Origin: an uncultured Pelagibacteraceae bacterium
GTDB taxonomy: Bacteria; Pseudomonadota; Alphaproteobacteria; Pelagibacterales; Pelagibacteraceae
Direction: 5' to 3'
Assembly: GCA_902550285.1 (NCBI GenBank)
Contig: CACCYQ010000004.1
Coordinates: 1 to 42,835, forward strand
Length of the DNA: 42,835 nucleotides
The notes beneath the pieces were generated by a model. It was not told the DNA's origin. It searched no databases and worked only from the letters and a program-made list of their open reading frames with translations. Shown here in pieces: positions 7,954 through 15,999 of this stretch (within the stretch, counting starts at the first letter, position 1; every line of letters starts with the position of its first letter). The position numbers were made by a program, and so were the translations under genes.

Positions 7954-8516
7954 TGAAAATTAAATTTTTTTCTAAATTAACTATTCTATTATTATTAATT
8001 ATGTCCATATTTACAAATTTAACTAGTGCAAATTATGATAAAGTTTTTTTTGATCACACAATTAAATCTATAGATGGTCATATAATTGAATTAAGCAAGT
8101 ATAAAAATAAAGTTGTTTTACTAGTTAATGTCGCAAGTTATTGTGGTTTTACTAAACAGTATGAAGGTTTACAAAATTTATGGGACAATTACAAAGAAAA
8201 AGGTCTAGTTGTTATTGGAGTTCCATCAAAAACTTTTGGACAAGAAAAAGAAAATGAAGATCAAGTAAAAGAATTTTGTAAAGTGAATTTTAATATTACA
8301 TTCCCTCTAACCTCAATTTACGATGTTAAAGGTGATAATGCCCACGATATATACAAATGGGCTAAAAAAAATTATGGAAAAAGCTCAGTTCCTAAATGGA
8401 ATTTTCATAAAATACTAATAAACAGAAATGGCAAAATTGAAGATACATTTGCTGCTTTTACTAATCCAAATTCTTCAAAAATTAAAAAAATAATAGAAGA
8501 AGCTCTATATAGATAA
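7953..8516 (+). CDS. Glutathione peroxidase family protein with signal peptide
   Basis: A 187-residue thioredoxin-fold peroxidase of the GPx/BtuE family, reducing hydrogen or lipid peroxides with thiols. The peroxidatic cysteine is C64 in NVASYCGFT, and the WNFHK motif (149-153) supplies the active-site Trp and Asn. Residues 1-25 form a signal peptide (lysine-rich start, hydrophobic core, cleavage near TSA), which suggests the periplasm. The stretch that normally reads CNQFGxQEPG is PSKTFGQEKEN here, so the usual second cysteine and CNQF element are missing. It shares one base with nhaA, and its 3' end overlaps the convergent MBL gene by 12 bases. Confidence 0.92.
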   Translation: MKIKFFSKLTILLLLIMSIFTNLTSANYDKVFFDHTIKSIDGHIIELSKYKNKVVLLVNVASYCGFTKQYEGLQNLWDNYKEKGLVVIGVPSKTFGQEKENEDQVKEFCKVNFNITFPLTSIYDVKGDNAHDIYKWAKKNYGKSSVPKWNFHKILINRNGKIEDTFAAFTNPNSSKIKKIIEEALYR

Positions 8517-9278
8517 AGTTAAACCATCGTAAGCTGGCATTACATTATATGGTAGTTTTTTTTTTAATTTTACGTAGTCCATTTCATTATTAAGATTTGT
8601 TAATAATGTTTTTTTGGGTTTAATTATTTTAATTAAATTTAATACGTCATTTAAATTAAAATGAGAATAATGTTTTTCGTACCTTAAACAATCTACAATG
8701 AAATACTTTAAGTTTTTAAAATAATATAAATCTTTTTTATAAATTCTACTAACATCGCTGGCGTATGCACATTTATTATTTATAATATAAGAAATGCTTT
8801 TTATTTTACCATGTTGAACTGGAATACTTTTTATAATTATTTTTTCATTAAAATCATTAAAAACATGTAATTTTTTTAAACTATTAATTTTAAGAATTGG
8901 CGGATATTCTGATACATTTTTAAAGCAGTATTTAAAAGAAGATAAAAGGTATTTTTTTGTTTTCTTGTCAGCAAAAACAGTGATTCTACGTCTGTTTTTT
9001 AAATAAAAAAATCTTAAATCATTTATACCATGTGTTTGGTCAGCATGCTCGTGTGTATAGAAAACATTATCAATATTTTTTATTTTATTTTTAAATAACT
9101 GAGCTTTCATATCTGGCGAAGTATCAATTAATATATTTCTTTTTTTACTAGTAATTATTCCTGAGCATCTTGTTCTATAATTTTTTTTATTCATTGGATC
9201 ACAAGCTCCAAAGTATCCATCAATTCTTGGTACACCCAATGAGTATCCGCAACCTAATATTGTAAATTTTAAAGACAT
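8505..9278 (-). CDS. MBL-fold metallohydrolase (PhnP-like, COG1235 type)
   Basis: A 257-residue cytosolic metallo-beta-lactamase-fold hydrolase. The start KFTILGCGYSLGVPRIDGYFG is typical of the PhnP-like group, with CDP and RTRCSG patches. The metal motif reads THEHADQTHGINDLR (H76, H78, D80), with Q81 where the general HxHxDH pattern has His. A later His (PVQHGK) and Asp (ASDVSR) supply the remaining ligands. The C-terminal LLTNLNNEMDY is where many relatives have a further His. PhnP cleaves cyclic ribose phosphates; the role of the alphaproteobacterial group is not established, but it is regularly found after tatD, as here (TAATG overlap). It ends convergently inside the GPx gene. Confidence 0.87.
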   Translation of the reverse strand: MSLKFTILGCGYSLGVPRIDGYFGACDPMNKKNYRTRCSGIITSKKRNILIDTSPDMKAQLFKNKIKNIDNVFYTHEHADQTHGINDLRFFYLKNRRRITVFADKKTKKYLLSSFKYCFKNVSEYPPILKINSLKKLHVFNDFNEKIIIKSIPVQHGKIKSISYIINNKCAYASDVSRIYKKDLYYFKNLKYFIVDCLRYEKHYSHFNLNDVLNLIKIIKPKKTLLTNLNNEMDYVKLKKKLPYNVMPAYDGLTLSI

Positions 9279-10039
9279 TAATTAAAAAATAATTTGTTAA
9301 AGTTATTTGATGTAATTAAATCTAATTTTTTAACTTCTGTATTTTTAAGTTCAGAAAGTTTTTTTAGCGTAAAATGAATATAACTAGGTTCGTTTTTTTT
9401 TCCTCTCATTGGAATAGGTGATAAAAATGGACTATCTGTTTCAATTAACAATTTATCTAATGGAATGTCTTTAAATGTATTTTGTAAACTTATGCTATTT
9501 TTAAAAGTTATAATTCCACTTGCTGAAAAAAAACTATTAAAATTCATTATTTTTTTGGCAAATTCAGTTGACCCTGTAAAACAGTGCATTAAAATTTTTA
9601 AATTTTTATCCTTATATTCGTTTAAAATTTGAAATGTTTCATTTTCGGCATTTCTAGAATGAATAATTAATGGAATGTCTAATTCCAGGGCTGCATCTAT
9701 ATGGCTTACAAAACTATTTAACTGAGTTTTTTTATCGCTATTATTGTAATATAAATCTAAACCTGTCTCACCTACGCCAATTATTTTGTTATTAACTTTA
9801 ACTTTGCCTATTATATCTTTGGTAATAACATTATGTTTGTTGGTTTCATGTGGGTGTATACCATAAGTGCCAAAAATCATTGGATCAAACTTAACTATTT
9901 CAAGAATGTTTTTGTATGAAATTTCTGTTGTACATATGGTTAAAAGTTTTTCTATTCCTACCTTTTTAGATCTATCAATAACATCTCTTAAATTGCTCAT
10001 TAAAGGTTCATGATCTAAGTGGCAGTGCGAATCAATCAT
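9278..10039 (-). CDS. tatD: TatD-family metal-dependent hydrolase
   Basis: A TIM-barrel amidohydrolase of the TatD/YcfH group, magnesium-dependent DNases with 3'-5' exonuclease activity. I start at ATG 10037-10039, giving 253 residues and the family N-terminus MIDSHCHLDHE (metal ligands H5 and H7). The frame is open a further ten codons upstream, but that extension lies wholly inside the end of metG and is unlike the family. Other ligands are in GIHPHE, GVGETGLDLYY, IHSRNAENET, MHCFTGS and LLIETDSPFLSP. It overlaps metG by 8 bases and the MBL gene by one. The name does not imply a role in Tat export. Confidence 0.94.
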   Translation of the reverse strand: MIDSHCHLDHEPLMSNLRDVIDRSKKVGIEKLLTICTTEISYKNILEIVKFDPMIFGTYGIHPHETNKHNVITKDIIGKVKVNNKIIGVGETGLDLYYNNSDKKTQLNSFVSHIDAALELDIPLIIHSRNAENETFQILNEYKDKNLKILMHCFTGSTEFAKKIMNFNSFFSASGIITFKNSISLQNTFKDIPLDKLLIETDSPFLSPIPMRGKKNEPSYIHFTLKKLSELKNTEVKKLDLITSNNFNKLFFN

Positions 10040-11570
10040 TATTTTCAACTTTTTTAAATAAAATTCCAATTTTTAATAATTTTGAATTTGGAATTAAACT
10101 TTCATTATTTACTATGCTATTAAAATCAATTTCATTTTCTTTTATTCCAAATATATTTAATGATTTTAGAGCACTGCTTGGAATTATTGGATATAATAGA
10201 ATTGATAATTTTCTAATTAGTTCTAAAGAAACATAATTAATGGTATTTAATCTTTTCAAATCGGATTTTTTCTTCCATGGTTCTTGATCATTAAAATATT
10301 TATTTGCTGCAAACAAATTATCAACTATGAAACTTACATAGGAATTTACATTTTGATTATCTATATAAGAAATTAAATTCTTATAATTTTGCTGAAATTT
10401 ATTCAAAACATTAAGATCATCTTCAGAAAATTTATCAATTTTAGGTACTTTAAAACTAGAATTCTTTTCAATAAAAGAAATAACTCTTTGACATAAATTT
10501 CCATAATTATTAGCTAAATCACTATTTATGCAATTCTCTAATTTTTCTTTAGATATGTTTCCATCATTTCCAAATGATACTTCTTTGATTAAATAATACC
10601 TTAAAGGGTCAATGCCGTATTTATCAATTACTTCAATTGGATCTAAAATATTTCCTTTAGATTTAGACATTTTTTCATCACCAGATAATATCCAACCATG
10701 TCCATAAACTCTTTTGGGTGGTGCGATATTTGACGCTAACAAAAAAGCTGGCCAATAAACAGCGTGAAATCTTAAAATATCTTTTCCAATAAGATGTAAG
10801 TCTGCAGGCCAGAAATTTTTATAAAGAATATCATTTTGATTTGGATAATTAAGAGCACTAATATAATTTGTTAAAGCATCTAGCCAGACATATATAACAT
10901 GATCATTGTTTGATGGAACTTTAATACCCCAGGAAAATGATTTTCTACTAACAGAAAGATCTTTTAATCCACTTTTAACAAAGCTTATCACTTCATTTTT
11001 TCTGCTTTCAGGCAAAATGAACTTTGGATTTTTTTTATAAAAATCAAGTAATGGTTTTTCCCATTTAGAAAGTCTAAAGAAATATGACTCCTCCTCAACC
11101 CATTCAACCTCAGATCCTGAATTTGTAGCAATTTTTTTTCCGTCTAATTCTTGAATTTCATTTTCAGCATAAAAAGCTTCATCTGATACAGAGTACCATC
11201 CTGAATATTTAGATAGATAAATCTCTTTATTATTTTCAAGTTTGTCCCAAAGGTGAGATGCTGATTTTAAGTGTCTAGACTCAGTAGTTCTGATAAAGTC
11301 ATTATTTGATAGGTTTAGAGTTTTAGATAATTTTCTAAAATTTTCACTTATTTCATCGCAAAATGATTGTGGATCTTTATTCTTTTCTTTAGCTGCTCTC
11401 TGAATTTTTTGACCGTGTTCATCAGTTCCGGTTAAAAAAAAAACATTAAATCCTTGTATTCTCTTAAATCTAGCAAAAAAATCTGCAAGTATACTTGAAT
11501 ATGCATGTCCCATATGAGGTTTTGCAGATGGATAATATATTGGTGTTGTAATATAATAATTTTTACCCAT
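10032..11570 (-). CDS. metG: Methionyl-tRNA synthetase
   Basis: Class I synthetase charging tRNA-Met in the cytosol, 512 residues. The HIGH motif is HMGH (residues 19-22) and the KMSKS loop is complete at 300-304. The connective domain contains KYSGWYSVSDEAFYA and WVEEESYFFRLSKW but no Cys knuckles, so this is the zinc-less short form common in alphaproteobacteria. There is no C-terminal EMAPII-like tRNA-binding domain, and the protein ends with the anticodon-binding helical bundle. It overlaps holB by 8 bases and tatD by 8 bases, within an operon where every junction overlaps. Confidence 0.97.
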   Translation of the reverse strand: MGKNYYITTPIYYPSAKPHMGHAYSSILADFFARFKRIQGFNVFFLTGTDEHGQKIQRAAKEKNKDPQSFCDEISENFRKLSKTLNLSNNDFIRTTESRHLKSASHLWDKLENNKEIYLSKYSGWYSVSDEAFYAENEIQELDGKKIATNSGSEVEWVEEESYFFRLSKWEKPLLDFYKKNPKFILPESRKNEVISFVKSGLKDLSVSRKSFSWGIKVPSNNDHVIYVWLDALTNYISALNYPNQNDILYKNFWPADLHLIGKDILRFHAVYWPAFLLASNIAPPKRVYGHGWILSGDEKMSKSKGNILDPIEVIDKYGIDPLRYYLIKEVSFGNDGNISKEKLENCINSDLANNYGNLCQRVISFIEKNSSFKVPKIDKFSEDDLNVLNKFQQNYKNLISYIDNQNVNSYVSFIVDNLFAANKYFNDQEPWKKKSDLKRLNTINYVSLELIRKLSILLYPIIPSSALKSLNIFGIKENEIDFNSIVNNESLIPNSKLLKIGILFKKVENND

Positions 11571-12501
11571 AAGAAGTTACCGACTCAAATTCAATTAATA
11601 TAGACTCCAGATCTAAGTTATATCTTTTATGAAGGTTTATTTTTTTTACTAGTGATTTATACAAATCAAAATATTTATTTTTATTATTATTATTATTAAA
11701 TATTTTTTTGTGAAAATAAATTTGAAAAAAATTAATTATGTTATCATTAATATACTTATTATTTTTTAAAATATTAGATTCTGATATAATTTTTAAAAAA
11801 TTTTCAATTTCAATATTTTCAAATTCGATCTTTTTATCATTACAAAAATTGTAAAAATCTATAACCTCACCTGGAGTGTTGTAAAAATTAATAAAATCAT
11901 TATTAAAGTTTATACTTGGAATTAAATGATTTAGTATTTTATTAGATTCAATATTATTTAAAAAAATCTTATAAATTATACATCTAGATTTAATAGTTTC
12001 TAATATTTTTTTCCTTGAATTATGAATTAATATAAAGGATAAATTTTCTGTTTTATCCTCTAATACCTTCAGTAATGAATTAGCTGAATTTAAATTTAAA
12101 CATTCTGCGTTATTAATTAATACAAATCTAATTTTATTATTAAAAGATGATTTGTTTACAAAATTAAACATTTCCCTTATTTGCGTAATATCGATAATTT
12201 GTTTGCCTTCTTTTAAATCAACAATATAACAATTTGGATGAACATATTTTGATACAAGTTCATATGATCTATTACTGTTTTGTATTTCTTTATCTAAATA
12301 ATTGTAATTATCATTTTCATTCTTTGACAAAATATAATTTATTAAATGAAAAGCAAAAGTATTTTTACCAATACCTTTTTTACCGTAAAGCAAAATTCTA
12401 CTAGGAAAAGTATTATTTTCATAACATTTTTTAAGTTCGTCAAATTCTTTATTGAAACCAAATAACTTAATTTGATTTATGGGGTTGTAATTATTTATCA
12501 T
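11563..12501 (-). CDS. holB: DNA polymerase III subunit delta' (clamp loader)
   Basis: A 312-residue AAA+ protein of the clamp-loader complex that loads the beta sliding clamp. The P-loop is GKKGIGKNT (residues 40-48), and the sensor/box VII region is seen in LINNAECLNLNSANSLLKVLED and IKSRC (the SRC arginine-finger motif). The usual Cys4 zinc module between P-loop and Walker B is absent. The C-terminal third is extremely Asn/Lys/Ile-rich, unlike conserved parts, and probably only keeps the collar fold. It overlaps tmk by 4 bases (ATGA) and metG by 8. The tmk-holB-metG order supports the assignment. Confidence 0.93.
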   Translation of the reverse strand: MINNYNPINQIKLFGFNKEFDELKKCYENNTFPSRILLYGKKGIGKNTFAFHLINYILSKNENDNYNYLDKEIQNSNRSYELVSKYVHPNCYIVDLKEGKQIIDITQIREMFNFVNKSSFNNKIRFVLINNAECLNLNSANSLLKVLEDKTENLSFILIHNSRKKILETIKSRCIIYKIFLNNIESNKILNHLIPSINFNNDFINFYNTPGEVIDFYNFCNDKKIEFENIEIENFLKIISESNILKNNKYINDNIINFFQIYFHKKIFNNNNNKNKYFDLYKSLVKKINLHKRYNLDLESILIEFESVTSYG

Positions 12502-13109
12502 AATATTTTTTTAATTGTGTTGATTAATAATTTTTTATTATCTGCTATACTATTATTTGAGTTTACTATTATATATTTTCGATTATTTTTTGATATCTTT
12601 TTAAAGCCCTTTTGAACTTTATTATAAAAAGAAAAAGCAAATTTATCATATTTGTTTTTATTTACTCTTTTTTTAAGTCTTAATTTTAAATTATTTTTAT
12701 TGACTAAATTTAAAAATGTTAAATCGGGTTTAATATTTCCAAGTATAAATTTGTTAATTTTCAATATTAAAGATTTATTAATACCCATGCCATAATGTTG
12801 ATATGCTATAGTAGAATCAATAAATCTATCAATTAATATAATTTTTTTTTTATAGTTTTTTTTAATTAATTTTTCATAATTTTCTGATCTTGACGCTAGG
12901 TACAGTAATAAATCAGTTTTATAATTTAAATTAGATTTATTATTAAGTATAAATTTTCTTATTTTTTCTGAGTTTTTACTACCACCAGGTTCTCTAAATT
13001 TGATAAAAATTTTTTTTTTTTTTTTTAAATATTTAGATAAAAGGTTTATTAAGGTAGTTTTTCCCGATCCCTCTATACCTTCAAAAACTATAATCGGATT
13101 ATTAGACAT
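12498..13109 (-). CDS. tmk: Thymidylate kinase
   Basis: Phosphorylates dTMP to dTDP with ATP, essential for DNA synthesis; cytosolic, 203 residues from the ATG at 13107-13109 (a GTG one codon upstream is the alternative). The P-loop is GIEGSGKTT, about residues 11-19. The substrate-side REPGGS follows near 39, and LIDRFIDSTIAYQHYG holds the DRF/DRY motif. A run of five lysines just after the P-loop helix is coded by an uninterrupted A17 tract (see the repeat entry). It overlaps dacC by 8 bases upstream and holB by 4 downstream. Confidence 0.95.
   Translation of the reverse strand: MSNNPIIVFEGIEGSGKTTLINLLSKYLKKKKKIFIKFREPGGSKNSEKIRKFILNNKSNLNYKTDLLLYLASRSENYEKLIKKNYKKKIILIDRFIDSTIAYQHYGMGINKSLILKINKFILGNIKPDLTFLNLVNKNNLKLRLKKRVNKNKYDKFAFSFYNKVQKGFKKISKNNRKYIIVNSNNSIADNKKLLINTIKKIL
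13010..13026 (-). repeat. 17-base homopolymer (A17 on the coding strand) in tmk
   Basis: Plus-strand T17, read as A17 in tmk. It spans the last base of a leucine codon, five AAA lysine codons and the first base of an isoleucine codon. It is the longest homopolymer I found in the window, where other runs reach 9-12. The frame is intact at this length; adding or losing one base would truncate the kinase. Confidence 0.95.
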
Positions 13110-14256
13110 CACCCCAAATAAGGAAATTTATTGATTTTAATAATCTAGAAAATATATTTAATTTTCCAACATCTTCTAAGGCAAATACATCATGTTCTTC
13201 TACTAGATTATCTTTATAAAAAATTTTGTATATTCCAATTTTATCATCTTTTTTTATAGGTGCTTCTATAGGTCCATCGTAATTTAATAAAACTTTTAAA
13301 TACTTTTTTCTTGCTTTTGGAATAGTTTTATAAATATCATCTTTAATATAAGATTTAACTTTATTTTTTTTTCCTAACCAAACATCTAGTTCAATTGTAT
13401 CTTTAGATGAATTATAGATTTCTATAAGATCAAAATTAGTTATTCCATAGGTTAAAAGTTTTGCAGTTTCTTTAGATCTAGAGCTTTTATTTTCGTAGCC
13501 ACTTCCAACAGCTATTAGTCTTCTATTATTTCTTTTCATAGAGGCGGCTAAGGAATATTTTTCTGCTGAAAGATATCCGGTCTTGATTCCATCTACTCCC
13601 ATATTTTTGTAAAGCAAAGGATTTCTATTACCTTGAGTAATAGGATCCCCTCCAGTTCTATCCCAAGTAAATTCTTTTTCTTCAAAATACTTGTAATATT
13701 CTGGATAATTTTTTATTAAATAGTTGGACATTATTAAAATATCTCTGACAGTAGAATAATTATAGGCAGAAGTAATACCAGATGAATTACTGAAATTAGT
13801 ATTCATCATTCCAATTTCCTTAGCTTTTGAAGTCATCATTATTGCAAATTCTTCTTCAGTTCCAGCAATACCCTCTGCTAAGGCAATGCAAGCATCATTA
13901 CCCGAAGCAACAATAATACCTCTTAATAAATCTTCTACACTAACTTGGTCATTTACCATTATAAACATGGATGAATATCCTGCCTGAGACCATCTCCAAG
14001 CATTTTCAGATACGAAAAATTTATCATCTAAACTTAAGTCGCCTTTTTGCAATAATTCAAAAGTAATAATTGAAGTCATTATTTTGGTCATAGACGCTGG
14101 AAAAATTTTTGTGTCAGCATCTTTTTCATACAGTATTTCACCAGAGTGAAAATCTTGAAGAATTGCTGTTTTTGCTTTTACATCAAATTGTGCATTAACA
14201 CTAAAAACAAACGATATAAAATAAAATAAAGTACTAGCTATAAAGACATTTCTCAT
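13102..14256 (-). CDS. dacC: D-alanyl-D-alanine carboxypeptidase (PBP5/6 family)
   Basis: Trims the terminal D-Ala from peptidoglycan stem peptides in the periplasm. The 384-residue protein has a signal peptide (about 1-22, ending VNA) and the three serine-type motifs: SMTK at 55-58, SGN at 118-120 and KTG at 225-227. After the catalytic domain comes a beta-rich C-terminal domain (about 285-370) and a hydrophobic tail LLKSINFLIWGDV that may act as the amphipathic membrane anchor. It is coupled to the RlpA-like gene upstream by ATGA and overlaps tmk downstream by 8 bases. The symbol dacC is used loosely; dacA or dacF would be equally good family names. Confidence 0.94.
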   Translation of the reverse strand: MRNVFIASTLFYFISFVFSVNAQFDVKAKTAILQDFHSGEILYEKDADTKIFPASMTKIMTSIITFELLQKGDLSLDDKFFVSENAWRWSQAGYSSMFIMVNDQVSVEDLLRGIIVASGNDACIALAEGIAGTEEEFAIMMTSKAKEIGMMNTNFSNSSGITSAYNYSTVRDILIMSNYLIKNYPEYYKYFEEKEFTWDRTGGDPITQGNRNPLLYKNMGVDGIKTGYLSAEKYSLAASMKRNNRRLIAVGSGYENKSSRSKETAKLLTYGITNFDLIEIYNSSKDTIELDVWLGKKNKVKSYIKDDIYKTIPKARKKYLKVLLNYDGPIEAPIKKDDKIGIYKIFYKDNLVEEHDVFALEDVGKLNIFSRLLKSINFLIWGDV

Positions 14257-15017
14257 TTTTTAATTATTTCTATATTTTCAAATTCAAGATCACTTACAAT
14301 ATTATACGCACTTTTCAAATCATTTATATTTTTATATGGACCAACAAAAACTCTAAAACTATTATTAGAAACTTTAGATATTTTAACATTTTTTATTTTT
14401 AATTCATCAATAATTCGTTTTTTCATTGTTTTCGCTGAGTCTATAAAATAAAAATCAGCAATTTTGATAATATATTTAAACTGATTTATGTCTTTATCTT
14501 TAGATTTTTTTTTATTTTTTATTTCAAGACTAGTAGAATTAAGATCATTAATACTTATACCTTCAACAGGAGCCTTTTCAGCAACTTCTTTTTCCTCATC
14601 AAAAGTTTTAGCTTTTTTTGCTACAAAAGAATTATTACTAACTAAAGAAATAATTTCTACATAAGGTTCATCAACATTTAAATCAATTTCTGTAGAAATT
14701 CTTCTCGATATTACTGAATTATAAAAATTAGGGTATTTAGCATTATTGCCAACTTTAGCTATAATATTTTTTCCATTTAATAGATTGGTAATTTTTACTG
14801 TTGAACCATATTTTAAATTTCTTTGAAATAATATTAAAGATCTTTCATCAATTTTTTTAGATACATAATTATTAACATTTAGAGATTCATCATAAACAAG
14901 AGCAAAACCTTTATTTGAAAATTTAGTTTCTGATATAACTAAGTCTTTTTTATAATCTACTGGTGCAACGCAAGATACAATGAAAAACAATAAAAAAATT
15001 AAATATTTAAAGTTCAT
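14253..15017 (-). CDS. rlpA: RlpA-like SPOR-domain lipoprotein
   Basis: A 254-residue predicted lipoprotein with a lipobox ending IVSC (Cys16). Residues about 36-125 look like a degenerate double-psi beta-barrel (GSTVKITNLLNGKNIIAKVGN, then ISRRISTEIDL). The region to about 175 is a charged linker, and residues about 180-252 form a SPOR domain (FKYIIKIADFYFIDSAKTMK, FRVFVGPYKNINDLKSA). RlpA proteins bind denuded glycan strands at the septum and some are lytic transglycosylases. The canonical catalytic patch is hard to see here, so activity is uncertain. It lies between a lytic transglycosylase and a DD-carboxypeptidase, overlapping both, which fits a septal cell-wall role. Confidence 0.83.
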   Translation of the reverse strand: MNFKYLIFLLFFIVSCVAPVDYKKDLVISETKFSNKGFALVYDESLNVNNYVSKKIDERSLILFQRNLKYGSTVKITNLLNGKNIIAKVGNNAKYPNFYNSVISRRISTEIDLNVDEPYVEIISLVSNNSFVAKKAKTFDEEKEVAEKAPVEGISINDLNSTSLEIKNKKKSKDKDINQFKYIIKIADFYFIDSAKTMKKRIIDELKIKNVKISKVSNNSFRVFVGPYKNINDLKSAYNIVSDLEFENIEIIKK

Positions 15018-15999
15018 TTTTTAATTTATCTTTTAATGTACAGACTGCGAGAGCAAATCTAAGCGATCTATTCCATTTTAATATTAATTCATAATTGTCA
15101 AAAACTATGTAAGCAGGTGAAAAATTACTTGCATCATCGACTATATCTTTATCAGGGGTAACGATTGCTGAGTATAAATTTTCATCAATATTTATATTGT
15201 TTTTTATATATTTTTTAAAGTATTTTAGTTTTTTTTTGTTTTTAATTTTTTTTGCCGATGTGTTTAAAAATTTTATTGGTATATTTTCTTTTAAATCAAT
15301 AGAAACAAAACAAGGTGAGTATTTTTTCCAACCAATTAATTTCATATAGTTAGCAGCGGAAGCAAAAGAATCTTTTAATGATTTTAATTCAATTTTATTA
15401 TTATTATCATAGTCAACAGCATATTTTTCAATAGTTGATGGCATAAATTGAAAATTTCCAAATGCGCCTGCCCAAGAACCATATAAAATATTATGATTAA
15501 CTATATTATTATCAATTAATTTTAATATTGTAATAAGTTCATTGGTAAAAAAAACGCTTCTTCTTTTATCATAACTCAATGTTGCTAGAGACGATATGAT
15601 ATCCATTTTTCCTAAATACTTACCATAGTTTGTTTCAATGCCCATTAATGCTATTAACAATTCTTTTTCTACATTAAATTCTTCATCAACTTGATTTATT
15701 AATTTTTTATTTTTATTATATAGGTTGATTCCTTTGTTTAATTTTTTATTAGAAGCCCTCTTGCTTATATATGTTATTGTATCCTCATAAAATTCTGGTT
15801 GAAACCTGTCGTACTCAATAACTTTTGGCAAATAACTGGCATCCTCCAATACGACATCTAATGTTTTTTGTGATATCCCTTTTTTTAATGCATATAATTT
15901 AAAATTTTTTAACCAGCTTTCGAATTCGATATTGTTGGCAAATGAAGTTGAAGTGTTAAGTATTAAATATAGGATAAAAAATAAATTAATTATTTTCAT
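15007..15999 (-). CDS. Lytic murein transglycosylase, MltB family
   Basis: Cleaves the MurNAc-GlcNAc bond of peptidoglycan with 1,6-anhydro product formation, in the periplasm. The 330-residue protein has a signal peptide (about 1-21, ending SFA) with no lipobox cysteine. The SLT_2-type domain follows: ISQKTLDVVLEDASYLPKVI, YDRFQPEF, and the catalytic glutamate E122 in ALMGIETNYGKYLG. GSWAGAFGNFQFMPST carries the substrate-binding Gln/Phe motif. A C-terminal peptidoglycan-binding domain found in some relatives is not present. It overlaps rarD by 14 bases and the RlpA-like gene by 11. Confidence 0.94.
   Translation of the reverse strand: MKIINLFFILYLILNTSTSFANNIEFESWLKNFKLYALKKGISQKTLDVVLEDASYLPKVIEYDRFQPEFYEDTITYISKRASNKKLNKGINLYNKNKKLINQVDEEFNVEKELLIALMGIETNYGKYLGKMDIISSLATLSYDKRRSVFFTNELITILKLIDNNIVNHNILYGSWAGAFGNFQFMPSTIEKYAVDYDNNNKIELKSLKDSFASAANYMKLIGWKKYSPCFVSIDLKENIPIKFLNTSAKKIKNKKKLKYFKKYIKNNINIDENLYSAIVTPDKDIVDDASNFSPAYIVFDNYELILKWNRSLRFALAVCTLKDKLKNEL

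Noticed and set aside
10040..10069. Ten-codon upstream start for tatD
   Set aside because: The family begins MIDSHCHLD at the internal ATG; the extension lies entirely inside metG.
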